Source: Carnobacterium pleistocenium FTR1 (GTDB taxonomy: Bacteria; Bacillota; Bacilli; Lactobacillales; Carnobacteriaceae). From it: DNA of 64,000 nt. Positions 32,793 through 41,766 of the stretch are shown one piece after another. The stretch is from the NCBI RefSeq assembly GCF_000744285.1, contig NZ_JQLQ01000002.1:930001-994000 (forward strand), in the 5' to 3' direction. Both the position numbers and the translations under genes were made by a program. Every line of letters starts with the position of its first letter. Positions within the stretch are counted from its first letter, which is position 1. The notes under the pieces are model-generated. The model made no database searches, had not been told where the DNA came from, and worked only from the letters and a program-made list of their open reading frames with translations.

Positions 32793-33722
32793 ATGTCAGA
32801 AAATAGTCAATTGGGTAAGACAGAGTTAAAGAAAAAAGAAATAAAAAAATTCGGCACTATTTTGATTCAAAAATACCGCGAAGCTGAAGTTTGGAATTCA
32901 GGAGCGATTATTAGTTATTATTTCTTATTATCCGTTTTCCCGGTTATTGTTGTGATTGGAAACGTATTGCCGTACTTGCGCTTAGATGCTACAGAATTAT
33001 TGCCGTACATTGAAAATGCTGTACCAAACTATTTTTTTGCTCAAGTAGAAGAGTTGTTAAAGAGTTGGTTTACACGTAGTAGTGGAGGGATTTTGTCTAT
33101 TGCGGCGATTGGAGCTTTATGGTCAGCTAGTCGAGGAATGACCGCAATGCAAGTGAGCATGAATAAAGCCTATGGTGCAGAACCTAGAAGAAATGTCGTA
33201 ATCATTAGATTATTTTCGCTGATCTTAACGACCTTGATGATCTTTAGTATCATGGCACTCGTCATTGTTTTTGGATTTGGACAATTGATATTAGAATACA
33301 TTAGCCCAATCATTGACTTACCTGTAACAATCAGTGAGACCTTTCAAAGCTTGAGATGGCCAGTAACTATGATTGTACTGTTCATCATTTTTTGTGTGTT
33401 GTACTTTTTTGTCCCGCATGCAAAAATCGCGTTTAAAAGCGTTCTGCCTGGAGCGGCGTTTTCAACGATTGGCTGGATGTTGGTTTCTCAAGGTTTTGCT
33501 GTATACGTTGAATATTTCGCTGTTGGTGCCCAAAGTTATGGAACGATTGGAACGTTCATGATTATGTTGATTTGGTTACAAGTCATTGGGGCGTTAATGA
33601 CTGCGGGTGCAGTGATCAATGCTGCAATAGAAGTGTATCAAACAGGTACACTCAATGAGGCTGATCCATCACGGATTGAAAATTATATCCGTGCTAAAGT
33701 GAAAATTATTTTTGGGAAATAA
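32793..33722 (+). CDS. YihY/BrkB-family membrane protein
   Basis: The 309-residue protein has a basic N-terminus and about six membrane helices. Conserved signatures include SYYFLLSVFPVIVVIGN, ALWSASRGMTAMQVSMNKAYG and YGTIGTFMIMLIWL. The family was once annotated as ribonuclease BN by mistake and its function is still unclear. ATG 32793 follows AAAGGAG at 7 nt; the TTG two codons earlier is less likely. A terminator follows at 33759. Confidence 0.9.
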   Translation: MSENSQLGKTELKKKEIKKFGTILIQKYREAEVWNSGAIISYYFLLSVFPVIVVIGNVLPYLRLDATELLPYIENAVPNYFFAQVEELLKSWFTRSSGGILSIAAIGALWSASRGMTAMQVSMNKAYGAEPRRNVVIIRLFSLILTTLMIFSIMALVIVFGFGQLILEYISPIIDLPVTISETFQSLRWPVTMIVLFIIFCVLYFFVPHAKIAFKSVLPGAAFSTIGWMLVSQGFAVYVEYFAVGAQSYGTIGTFMIMLIWLQVIGALMTAGAVINAAIEVYQTGTLNEADPSRIENYIRAKVKIIFGK

Positions 33723-33758
33723 AGAAAAAAAGTCTAGGATAAGAATAAGCTGCACATC

Positions 33759-33796
33759 AAAATTCACTTTCCAAATAGGAGAGTGAAATTTTTTGG
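33759..33796 (+). terminator. terminator after the YihY-family gene
   Basis: AAATTCACTTTCC and GGAGAGTGAAATT pair over AAATA with one G-U, followed by TTTT. Confidence 0.75.
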
Positions 33797-33960
33797 ATTA
33801 CATTAATGAGTGGAAGCTATCAATAGTCTAATAGAAATTTCTTCCGAAATAACGGGTTTACTTGTGGAGAGCCATTGGACCGCCCGAAGCCTGAAAGGAA
33901 GTCTTCAAGGCTTTAAGACTCAAACAGGGCGTAAGTTCTGACGCATAATGCTCGTTATAG

Positions 33961-34189
33961 CTACTCAAACGGAAAATCGACTTTGAGTTACACGAACTAA
34001 AACTCGTTGCAGCTACTCAAATGGAAAATCGACTTTGAGTTACACAAACTAAAGCCCGTTGCAGCTACTCAAACGGAAAATCGACTTTGAGTTACACGAA
34101 CTAAAGCTCGTTGTGACTACTCAAACGGAAAATCGACTTTGAGTTACTCGAACTAACGCCCGTTGCAACTACTTAAACGGAAAATGATC
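33961..34189. repeat. 52-bp tandem repeat array (four full units and a partial fifth)
   Basis: Units begin at 33961, 34013, 34065, 34117 and 34169 with an exact 52-bp period. The unit starts CTACTCAAACGGAAAATCGA and ends CGTTGCAG with few changes between copies. Each contains the 7-bp dyad ACTCAAA/TTTGAGT enclosing CGGAAAATCGAC, so the RNA or DNA could form a row of hairpins. A partial copy of the unit's end (CTCGTTATAG) precedes the first. No reading frame or spacer-like variation exists. The 33.7-34.5 kb gap otherwise holds only terminators and a structured stretch near 33880-33950. Confidence 0.9.
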
Positions 34190-34377
34190 TTTTTTTGTGA
34201 TACTCCTACATGAAACCAATGCTAACGAATAAGTGACCACCTTTTTTTGTCTCACACATTCGTGAAGCGTCCTTAGATGGATGAGTGCTGCTCTTTTTTA
34301 GTGCTACTGTTCAGTTGAAGGCCAATGTATGAAAGAGTGGCCCTAGCTTGACAATCAAAATAGCTAAAAAATCCAAT

Positions 34378-34438
34378 AAAAAAATTCATGCTTACTTCTG
34401 ATGAAATTAGTCCATCAATAGTGAGCATGAATTTTTTA
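34378..34438. terminator. terminator of galE
   Basis: AAAAAATTCATGCT.ACT and AGT.AGCATGAATTTTTT pair across a 22-nt loop, with A- and T-runs on each strand. It lies just past the galE stop codon on the minus strand. Confidence 0.8.
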
Positions 34439-34465
34439 TAGATAAGATTATTGTTCAACGTTGCT

Positions 34466-35476
34466 TTATTCGTATCCGTTTGGATTGTTTTCTTGCCATT
34501 TCCATGAATCACGGCACATGTCTTCTAAGGTGTGTTCAGCATGCCAGCCTAATACTTGGTCAGCTTTTGATGCATCTGAATAACAAGTGGCAATGTCGCC
34601 AGGACGTCGCTCTGAAATTGTATAAGGAACTTTTTTGCCAGTCGCTTTTTCGAAATTTGTTACAACGTCTAGTACACTATAGCCTTTTCCAGTTCCAAGG
34701 TTGTAAGCTTCAATGCCTTCTGAAGCAAGAATCTTTTCAACCGCTTTTAAATGTCCTTTAGCTAAATCAACTACATGAATGTAGTCACGCACACCGGTAC
34801 CATCTGGAGTATCATAGTCGCCACCAAAGACGCTCAAGTGATCACGTTTTCCTACAGCTACTTGTGTGATATATGGCATCAAGTTGTTTGGGATACCGTT
34901 TGGATCTTCTCCAATTCGTCCGCTTTCGTGCGCACCAATGGGGTTAAAATAACGCAATAACGCAATGCTCCAAGAAGGATCTGCAGCATATACGTCTTGC
35001 AAGATTTGTTCAATCATCATTTTTGTTGTGCCATAAGGATTCGTTGTGCTTAACGGCAGGTCTTCAGTCAATGGCGAAACATTGTCCATTCCATAAACGG
35101 TAGCAGAAGAACTGAAAACTAATTTTTTAACATCATATGCTTTCATTAATTCGGCAAGGACAAAAGTACTCGTTAAGTTGTTATGGTAATATTTCAGTGG
35201 TTCGCTGACTGATTCACCAACCGCCTTGTAACCGGCGAAATGAATAACGGCTTCTATATCATGGATTTTAAAGACGGCTTCTAAATCTGTTTTATTTAGG
35301 ACGTCTACTTCATAAAAAGAGAACGTTTTTCCGGAAAGTTCTTTGATTCGATTCAATACTTCCGGTTTGCTGTTAGAAAAATTATCTACGATGACAACAT
35401 CATGACCGGCGTTCAACAATTCTACGGTTGTATGGCTGCCAATGTATCCGGCACCACCTGTTACTAAAATAGCCAT
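34466..35476 (-). CDS. galE: UDP-glucose 4-epimerase
   Basis: The 336-residue enzyme interconverts UDP-glucose and UDP-galactose. The NAD-binding GGAGYIG lies at residues 7-13, followed by IVDNFSN, SSSATVYG and the catalytic YxxxK in NPYGTTKMM. Length is standard. It points away from the polysaccharide locus that begins 220 bp to the right, but would provide UDP-Gal for it. Confidence 0.96.
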   Translation of the reverse strand: MAILVTGGAGYIGSHTTVELLNAGHDVVIVDNFSNSKPEVLNRIKELSGKTFSFYEVDVLNKTDLEAVFKIHDIEAVIHFAGYKAVGESVSEPLKYYHNNLTSTFVLAELMKAYDVKKLVFSSSATVYGMDNVSPLTEDLPLSTTNPYGTTKMMIEQILQDVYAADPSWSIALLRYFNPIGAHESGRIGEDPNGIPNNLMPYITQVAVGKRDHLSVFGGDYDTPDGTGVRDYIHVVDLAKGHLKAVEKILASEGIEAYNLGTGKGYSVLDVVTNFEKATGKKVPYTISERRPGDIATCYSDASKADQVLGWHAEHTLEDMCRDSWKWQENNPNGYE

Positions 35477-35647
35477 TTCTATCCCTCATTTTTTCGAATT
35501 TTTAATTTCAATTGATATATCTAACATGGTTAAGTCTACTCATTGAATGAAAAGAAGTCAACGCAAACCCATTTGAAATGGATAAAGGTTTAGGCTTGAA
35601 ACAGCGAATAGTCTTTAGGAAACTGTAATGTTTCAGTCAACTGATTA

Positions 35648-35656
35648 TGCTATAAT
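35648..35656 (+). promoter_or_regulatory. extended -10 promoter at the start of the polysaccharide locus
   Basis: TGCTATAAT, 40 nt before the first glycosyltransferase ATG (35697). A longer reading frame beginning at 35628 would start upstream of the transcript, which supports ATG 35697. Confidence 0.6.
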
Positions 35657-35696
35657 AAGCAAGTCTTGCATTACTAAAAGTGAAAGGGGTATAACG

Positions 35697-36755
35697 ATGA
35701 GTAAGGTATCAATTATTATGCCTATTTATAATGTTGCTGAGCAGCTAGAGAAAGCGATTCAGTGTGCGATAAAACAAACCTATAAAAATATCGAAATTAT
35801 TTTAGTGGATGATGGTTCAACGGATGGATCAGGAGCCATATGTGACCAATATCGTTTAAAAGATACGCGTATTATTGTCATCCACCAAGAAAATGCCGGT
35901 TCAGGTTTTGCCAGAAATGCAGGATTAGATCAAGCAACTGGCGAGTATATCTATTTTGCTGATCCAGATGATTACTTTGAATCAACTCTAATTGCAGCAT
36001 CAGTTGCGAAAGCAACAGAAGCAACTGCTGATATAGTGGTGTTCGGGTACTTCGATGAGGTCGTAGATAAAGAAGGAAAAGTCACAACAACTGAAAAACT
36101 GCCTAAGTTAAATGGACGCTTTGATCAAGAAGCGTTCAGAGACAATTTTAGGGATTATTACGCCTTATCTCCATATGCTTTATGGAACAAACTATTCAAC
36201 CATGCTTTTTTGAAAAAACACAACTGTCGATTTACCAATCAAAAAGTGGGGCAGGATGCTTTATTCAATCAACGAACAGGATTTGATGTAGCAACGGTTT
36301 ATTTTGATCAACAAGCTTATTACCATTATGTCTTTCGTGAAGGGTCGGCGGTTAATCGCTACCGTAAAGAACGCTTTTTTTATGAATACAACATTGCCAG
36401 TCAGTTTGAAGAGTGGATGGTTTACTGGAAGAAAGACGAAGCATACCACGATTTAGTGAATCAGCACTATTGGGGTGCATTGTACTTAGAATTGAGTAAC
36501 TTGTCTTGGGAAGATTGTCCGCTAGCGAATTCTGAAAAAGAGGAACACATTGAAGAGTTGATGGAAAATCCTAAAATCAAACAAGCTATTTCTGAAATAG
36601 AGACTGAAAAAGAAAAGAATACATTTGTAAAAATTTTGATCCTACTCTTAAGATATGGAAAGTATTCAGCCGCCATAAAAGTGATGCAGCTGAGAGTGAC
36701 GGTCGGAAAGAAATTCCAAAAGAGTTTCAAAGCAATTAAAAAGAAATTTGGATAA
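35697..36755 (+). CDS. GT2-family glycosyltransferase
   Basis: The 352-residue GT-A enzyme begins VSIIMPIYNVAEQLEKAI, has ILVDDGSTDGSG for the nucleotide, GFARNAGLDQATGEYI and the metal-binding DPDDYFES (a DPD instead of the more usual DSD). A C-terminal helical part of about 130 residues follows. It would add one sugar of the repeat unit at the inner membrane. It opens the locus from its own promoter, and the next gene starts 29 bp downstream. Confidence 0.9.
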   Translation: MSKVSIIMPIYNVAEQLEKAIQCAIKQTYKNIEIILVDDGSTDGSGAICDQYRLKDTRIIVIHQENAGSGFARNAGLDQATGEYIYFADPDDYFESTLIAASVAKATEATADIVVFGYFDEVVDKEGKVTTTEKLPKLNGRFDQEAFRDNFRDYYALSPYALWNKLFNHAFLKKHNCRFTNQKVGQDALFNQRTGFDVATVYFDQQAYYHYVFREGSAVNRYRKERFFYEYNIASQFEEWMVYWKKDEAYHDLVNQHYWGALYLELSNLSWEDCPLANSEKEEHIEELMENPKIKQAISEIETEKEKNTFVKILILLLRYGKYSAAIKVMQLRVTVGKKFQKSFKAIKKKFG

Positions 36756-36784
36756 TCAATTAATGACGAAGGAGTTGATGGAGC

Positions 36785-38212
36785 ATGGGGATGGCTGAGG
36801 AATTTAAAAAGGGCATTTTTTACAGTGCCCTAGGAAAATATTCCAATGTTGTGATCCAGTTAATGGTCACTGCAGTGCTTTCCAGAATATTAACTCCAGA
36901 AGAGTATGGAATAGTTGCAGTAGTAAATGTTTTTTTGATTTTTTTCCAAATGTTAGCTGATTTTGGGATTGGCCCGGCAATCATTCAAAACAAAACTTTG
37001 TCAAAAAAGGAAATCAACACTATTTTTGGGTTCTCGCTTTACTTAGCTTTATTTTTAGCAATCGTGTTTGTGTTTCTAGGGTACCCAATCAGTGCATTTT
37101 ATAATAACGAAGTTTATAAACCAATCAGTATCGTTTTAGCTTTTTGTGTGTTTTTCTATGGTATTTTAGTAGTGCCTCAATCGATGTTATTAAGAGATAA
37201 AAAATTCAGTATAGTGAATATGATAACGGTACTGGCAAATGTTGCAGCAGGAATCGTGGCGATTGTACTGGCCCTAAACGGCTTTAGTTATTATGCATTA
37301 ATCATCAGTAACACAGTCAAAGCAGCTTTATTATTTGTTATTTTCTATATTAAGACAAATTTAACACCTGATTTAAAAATAGACCGTGAACCATTGAAAA
37401 AAATTTTTAGTTTCTCAAAAAACCAATTTTTATTCAACTTTATCAATTATTTCTCGAGGAACTTAGATAGCATATTGATTGGAAGGTATCTTTCAACGAG
37501 TTCTTTAGCTTTTTATGATAAAGCTTATCAAGTATCGTTATATCCCAATCAAATTCTAACAAATGTCATTTCACCTGTGATCCAACCGATCATGTCCAAC
37601 TATGAAACAAATCTTGCAAAAATAAAATCGGTTTATTTAAAAATCACAACCATATTGGCCACGATTGGCTTGCCATTATCGGTCTTTTTAGTCTTTCATT
37701 CCAATGATATCATTTTATTTTTGTTTGGGGATCAATGGGGCGGAAGTGTCGTAACGTTCCAAATTTTAGCTTTATCGGTTTGGATCCAAATGATATTAAG
37801 CAGTACGGGAGCTATCTTTCAATCTGCTAATCGGACAGATTTATTATTACTTTCGGGCGTGTTATCCGCAGTGGTTACCGTTACGGCTATTGTGATTGGG
37901 ATCATAGCGGGCAGGATTGAATCTGTAGCCTGGATGGTTATCATAGCTTTTACGATAAACTTTATACAGACAAATTACTTATTGATGTACAAGTTATTTA
38001 AATCAAACTTTAGTGAGATTGGCAAAGCCTTAAGCAAACCCGTTATTATGGCCTTGATTCAAATAGTATTTTTTTTGCTTATCCCCCGTTTTCCTTTTTC
38101 AAGTTTTGTGAACCTGATGATCAATGGAATTATCTTTGTCATTTTATTTGTAATAGGGCTGATTCTTACAGGACAAATGAAACTGTTAACTGAAGTTATT
38201 AAGAAAAAATAG
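36785..38212 (+). CDS. Wzx-type polysaccharide flippase (copy 1)
   Basis: The 475-residue protein of the MOP/polysaccharide-transport superfamily has about 12-14 membrane helices and begins with LGKYSNVVIQLMVTAVLSRILTP, a TuaB-like start. It would flip undecaprenyl-linked repeat units across the membrane. It is clearly homologous over its whole length to the flippase at 54276 (compare FADFGIGPAIIQNKTLS-like segments and FNFINYFSRNLDSILIGR in both). AAGGAG lies 10 nt before ATG 36785. Confidence 0.9.
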   Translation: MGMAEEFKKGIFYSALGKYSNVVIQLMVTAVLSRILTPEEYGIVAVVNVFLIFFQMLADFGIGPAIIQNKTLSKKEINTIFGFSLYLALFLAIVFVFLGYPISAFYNNEVYKPISIVLAFCVFFYGILVVPQSMLLRDKKFSIVNMITVLANVAAGIVAIVLALNGFSYYALIISNTVKAALLFVIFYIKTNLTPDLKIDREPLKKIFSFSKNQFLFNFINYFSRNLDSILIGRYLSTSSLAFYDKAYQVSLYPNQILTNVISPVIQPIMSNYETNLAKIKSVYLKITTILATIGLPLSVFLVFHSNDIILFLFGDQWGGSVVTFQILALSVWIQMILSSTGAIFQSANRTDLLLLSGVLSAVVTVTAIVIGIIAGRIESVAWMVIIAFTINFIQTNYLLMYKLFKSNFSEIGKALSKPVIMALIQIVFFLLIPRFPFSSFVNLMINGIIFVILFVIGLILTGQMKLLTEVIKKK

Positions 38213-38241
38213 CGAGTACTCGTTTGGGGAGGAAGAACAAG

Positions 38242-39174
38242 ATGCAGCAAGACTCTTTAGTTTCAGTAATCGTACCGGTTTACAATGTGGAGATGTATAT
38301 CGAAGAGTGTCTAGATTCGATTGTAAATCAGACCTACCAAAACCTTCAGATTATTGTAGTTGATGATGGAAGTACTGATGAAAGCAATAAAAAAGTAAGA
38401 CCTTATTTATCTGATTTAAGGGTTCAACTGATTAAACAAGCCAATATTGGTCTCTCAGGAGCGCGAAACACTGGGCTGGAAGCCGCAAATGGGAAGTATG
38501 TACTATTTGTAGACTCTGACGATTATTTAGTCTTAGAGGCTATTGAAGAGCTAGTTGATGGACTAGAAAAGAATCAAGCAGACCTTATTCGCTTTAATGG
38601 CAAAGCCTTTTTAGATGGATTAAATGAGCCAATCAACCAAAATAATTATGATTTTAGTCATCGGCTGCAAGAAGGAATAATCTATACAGCTGACCGTTTT
38701 GAAATGAATCGACGGACATTCGCTTCACCGGTATACTTGTACATGGTAAAACGAGAGGTCATTGAACAAAATCAGTTGTCTTTTTATGAAGGCATCCTGC
38801 ACGAGGATGAGCTGTTCACAACTCAGGTTTTTTTAACTAGTCAGTCAATGATTTATGTAAATTCTTTTTACTACAATAGAAGATACCGTGAAAATTCGAT
38901 TATGACGGATCAAAGTCAAGAAAGAATCAGACGAACAGTTGATTCTTATCTTGTTATTTTTAAAGAACTAGAGAAAATGTATTTGAATAAATCGTATTCT
39001 AAAGAACAAAAAAAATTAATCAAAAGGCAAATGCTATCGATTTATTCAGGATTGAACAATAGTAACTTCAATAAAATCGAAAAAGAAAACAGGATAAAAG
39101 AATTAAAAGGCATTACTATAATAGATAAAGCTTATCTTTCTATAAAAAGAATCATTAGTAAATCATTTGTTTAA
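38242..39174 (+). CDS. GT2-family glycosyltransferase
   Basis: The 310-residue enzyme starts VSVIVPVYNVEMYIEECLDS and has IVVDDGSTDES, GARNTGLEAANG and the metal motif FVDSDDYLV. Later LHEDELFTTQVF carries the probable catalytic acid. It is cytoplasmic or membrane-associated and adds one sugar during repeat-unit assembly. ATG 38242 follows GGGGAGG at 9 nt; a TTG at 38224 is upstream of that site. Confidence 0.9.
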   Translation: MQQDSLVSVIVPVYNVEMYIEECLDSIVNQTYQNLQIIVVDDGSTDESNKKVRPYLSDLRVQLIKQANIGLSGARNTGLEAANGKYVLFVDSDDYLVLEAIEELVDGLEKNQADLIRFNGKAFLDGLNEPINQNNYDFSHRLQEGIIYTADRFEMNRRTFASPVYLYMVKREVIEQNQLSFYEGILHEDELFTTQVFLTSQSMIYVNSFYYNRRYRENSIMTDQSQERIRRTVDSYLVIFKELEKMYLNKSYSKEQKKLIKRQMLSIYSGLNNSNFNKIEKENRIKELKGITIIDKAYLSIKRIISKSFV

Positions 39175-39207
39175 AAAATATGATTAGTTGTTTTGGAGGT
39201 TAAGATT

Positions 39208-40386
39208 ATGAAAAAAATAAAAGTACTGACTATTTTTGGTACGCGGCCAGAAGCTATAAAAATGGCACCCCTAGTAAAAGAACTCAATAAACAATCTGAG
39301 CGCTTTGAATCTATAGTAGCGGTGACCGCTCAACATCGTGAAATGTTAGATCAAGTTTTACAGACATTTAATATTATTCCTAACTATGATTTAGATATTA
39401 TGAAAAAAAATCAAACATTATCTGAAATCACTTCAAATGTTTTAACAGGATTGGATAAAATTATGAAAGAAGCTAAACCAGATATAGTATTGGTTCATGG
39501 CGATACGACGACTACTTTTGCGGCAAGTATTTCTGCTTATTATAATCAAATTAAAGTAGGTCATGTGGAAGCAGGGCTTCGCACGTGGGATAAATATTCT
39601 CCTTTCCCTGAAGAAGTGAATCGCCAATTAACTGATGTCATTGCAGATATATATTTTGCACCGACAAGTGAAAGTAAATTGAATTTATTGAAAGAAAATC
39701 ACCCTGAAGAAAAGATTTTCATTACCGGAAATACAGCCATTGATGCTCTTAAAGAAACAATCAAAAAAGATTATCATCATACTGTTCTTGAAAATGTTAA
39801 TCCTGATAGTAAACTTGTCTTAGTCACGATGCATCGCCGCGAAAATCAAGGCGAGCCAATGGAACGAGTATTTAAAGCAATACGCCAAGTCGTTGATCAA
39901 CAACTTGATGTTGAAATCATTTATCCGGTTCACTTAAATCCAGTTGTTCAACAGATGGCTGAAAAAGTTTTAGGCAAACACCCGAGAATCCACTTGATTG
40001 CCCCGCTTGAAGTAATGGATTTCCATAATTTAGCGGCTAAAAGCTATATGATCATGACCGATTCTGGTGGTGTTCAAGAAGAAGCTCCTTCCTTAGGAGT
40101 ACCTGTGTTAGTACTTCGGGATACAACTGAAAGACCAGAAGGAGTAGCGGCTGGCACCCTTAAGTTAGTTGGTACCGAAACGGAAATAATTATTAAAGAA
40201 ATGACTACTTTATTAGTAAATAAAGAAGCACATGAAAAAATGGCTAAAGCTGCTAATCCTTACGGTGATGGAGCAGCTAGCAAAAGAATTTTAAACTCTA
40301 TCGCATATGTGTTGAATCTTGAAAATGAGAAACCACAAGATTTTGTTAATGAAACTGTAATTAAAGCAGAAGAAAGTAGGGTTTGA
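39208..40386 (+). CDS. wecB: UDP-N-acetylglucosamine 2-epimerase (non-hydrolysing)
   Basis: The 392-residue enzyme converts UDP-GlcNAc to UDP-ManNAc. Typical parts are TIFGTRPEAIKMAPL at the start, LVHGDTTTTFA, GHVEAGLRT, the active-site TMHRREN and TDSGGVQEEAPSLGVPVL. Length is standard. UDP-ManNAc would be used either in the polysaccharide or by the TagA enzyme at 27.4 kb. The ATG at 39208 is 9 nt after GGAGG. Confidence 0.95.
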   Translation: MKKIKVLTIFGTRPEAIKMAPLVKELNKQSERFESIVAVTAQHREMLDQVLQTFNIIPNYDLDIMKKNQTLSEITSNVLTGLDKIMKEAKPDIVLVHGDTTTTFAASISAYYNQIKVGHVEAGLRTWDKYSPFPEEVNRQLTDVIADIYFAPTSESKLNLLKENHPEEKIFITGNTAIDALKETIKKDYHHTVLENVNPDSKLVLVTMHRRENQGEPMERVFKAIRQVVDQQLDVEIIYPVHLNPVVQQMAEKVLGKHPRIHLIAPLEVMDFHNLAAKSYMIMTDSGGVQEEAPSLGVPVLVLRDTTERPEGVAAGTLKLVGTETEIIIKEMTTLLVNKEAHEKMAKAANPYGDGAASKRILNSIAYVLNLENEKPQDFVNETVIKAEESRV

Positions 40387-40389
40387 AAA

Positions 40390-41634
40390 TTGAAAGAGGT
40401 CTCTGTATTAACCAAGTGGCTAGAGTTTAATAAAAAGAATAGTCAAGTTTGGTCCAATGTTATTTTGTTTCTGATGAGTGTATCATTTGTTGTAACTGAT
40501 TGGATGATTGGTATTTTTACGTTAAGTGACTATATTTTCGCTTTAGTAGGAATAAGTTTGTTTATTAGTGGGAATTATATGATAAAAAGAAAACAAATAT
40601 TATGGATACTTTTGTTGTTGGGTGTTATTGCAGCTAATATAGTAATGAATGTTTACAGTAATGAAGCATTTGTTCTAAAAACTGGAATGGCGGCATTCAT
40701 TAGAGTCTCTTATTATGTAGCTTTAGTTATTGGGGTATATAATTATGTCAAGGATCAGAAATTAGAAGCTCAGTTTTTGAAAATGATTAACATAGTAGCT
40801 GTAATAATTTGTTTTGTCGGAATTTATATCACTATTGCATTGTATTCAGAGGGCCAACTTCCATATGAATTTTTTTGGAGATTTACTAGAACTGACTTAG
40901 CAAGTTATGTCTTCAAAGAAAATATTGCCCTTATTAGAACCAGAAGCATATTTTCTGAACCAGCCTATCTTGGTTATTTTTTAAATATTATTTTGACAAT
41001 GAATTACTTTAATAAAGTTGATGTAAAAATTAATAAAGGTTTCTCTGTAATTATTTCATTAACATTACTTTTAACTTTTTCTTATAGTGCAATTGGAATC
41101 ATGTTAATCATTCAATTTTCCAACTTAGTTTATAAAATTAGATTAAAAAAGTTCATATGGACTAAAAAAATAACAATATACATCCTTTTGATAGTAGGTA
41201 TCATAATTTTTTCGTGGAATTTTATTGACGAAACACTCATAAAAAGGACAACATCTATTTTGAGTGGAGAAGATATCTCAGCTTATAACAGGATTATAAG
41301 CAGCTGGAGCCATATAAATTCAGAACATATTTTTCTTGGAAATGGAATAGAACATACACCTAACGTTTGGAATATATATGCTTATATCTTATCTGATTTA
41401 GGTTTGATAGCTTTCATTTTAAGTTGTTTATTTAGCTTATATCTTCTTTTAGTGAATTTTAGACTAGGAATGATTTTTGTTGTATTAAATTTTCAAAAAG
41501 GTGGATACTTAAGTCCCGCTTTTTCAATTTTATTGTTATTGATTTTTATTTATATGAAAGAAAAAAATCAATTAGGTTATAGTTTGAATTCAAAAGCAAT
41601 TAATTCAAATAGGGATATTCAAAGTCAAAATTGA
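40390..41634 (+). CDS. O-antigen/capsule polymerase-like membrane protein (Wzy, copy 1)
   Basis: The 414-residue protein has about ten membrane helices and a large loop with RTRSIFSEPAYLGYF, a motif of Wzy-type polymerases. These link lipid-borne repeat units on the outer face. The start is TTG 40390, three bases after the wecB stop, with AGTAGGG upstream; no ATG occurs early in the frame. From here on the locus is visibly more AT-rich than its left flank. Confidence 0.8.
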   Translation: MKEVSVLTKWLEFNKKNSQVWSNVILFLMSVSFVVTDWMIGIFTLSDYIFALVGISLFISGNYMIKRKQILWILLLLGVIAANIVMNVYSNEAFVLKTGMAAFIRVSYYVALVIGVYNYVKDQKLEAQFLKMINIVAVIICFVGIYITIALYSEGQLPYEFFWRFTRTDLASYVFKENIALIRTRSIFSEPAYLGYFLNIILTMNYFNKVDVKINKGFSVIISLTLLLTFSYSAIGIMLIIQFSNLVYKIRLKKFIWTKKITIYILLIVGIIIFSWNFIDETLIKRTTSILSGEDISAYNRIISSWSHINSEHIFLGNGIEHTPNVWNIYAYILSDLGLIAFILSCLFSLYLLLVNFRLGMIFVVLNFQKGGYLSPAFSILLLLIFIYMKEKNQLGYSLNSKAINSNRDIQSQN

Positions 41635-41766
41635 TTGTTCGTGAGATTCACATAGTAAAAAAATATTGAAAATAATGTATAATTTAGGAATAGGCTTTGT
41701 AATATTGATATGGTATTATAGACTACGAGTGTTTTAAAAACAGGGATTGAACGGAGGAAAGTTATT

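Noticed and set aside
33961-34189. CRISPR-like array
   Set aside because: The period is 52 bp and whole units are repeated without variable spacers; no cas genes are near.
34273-34512. 79-residue minus-strand frame
   Set aside because: It overlaps the galE end and its terminator, and has no ribosome binding site.
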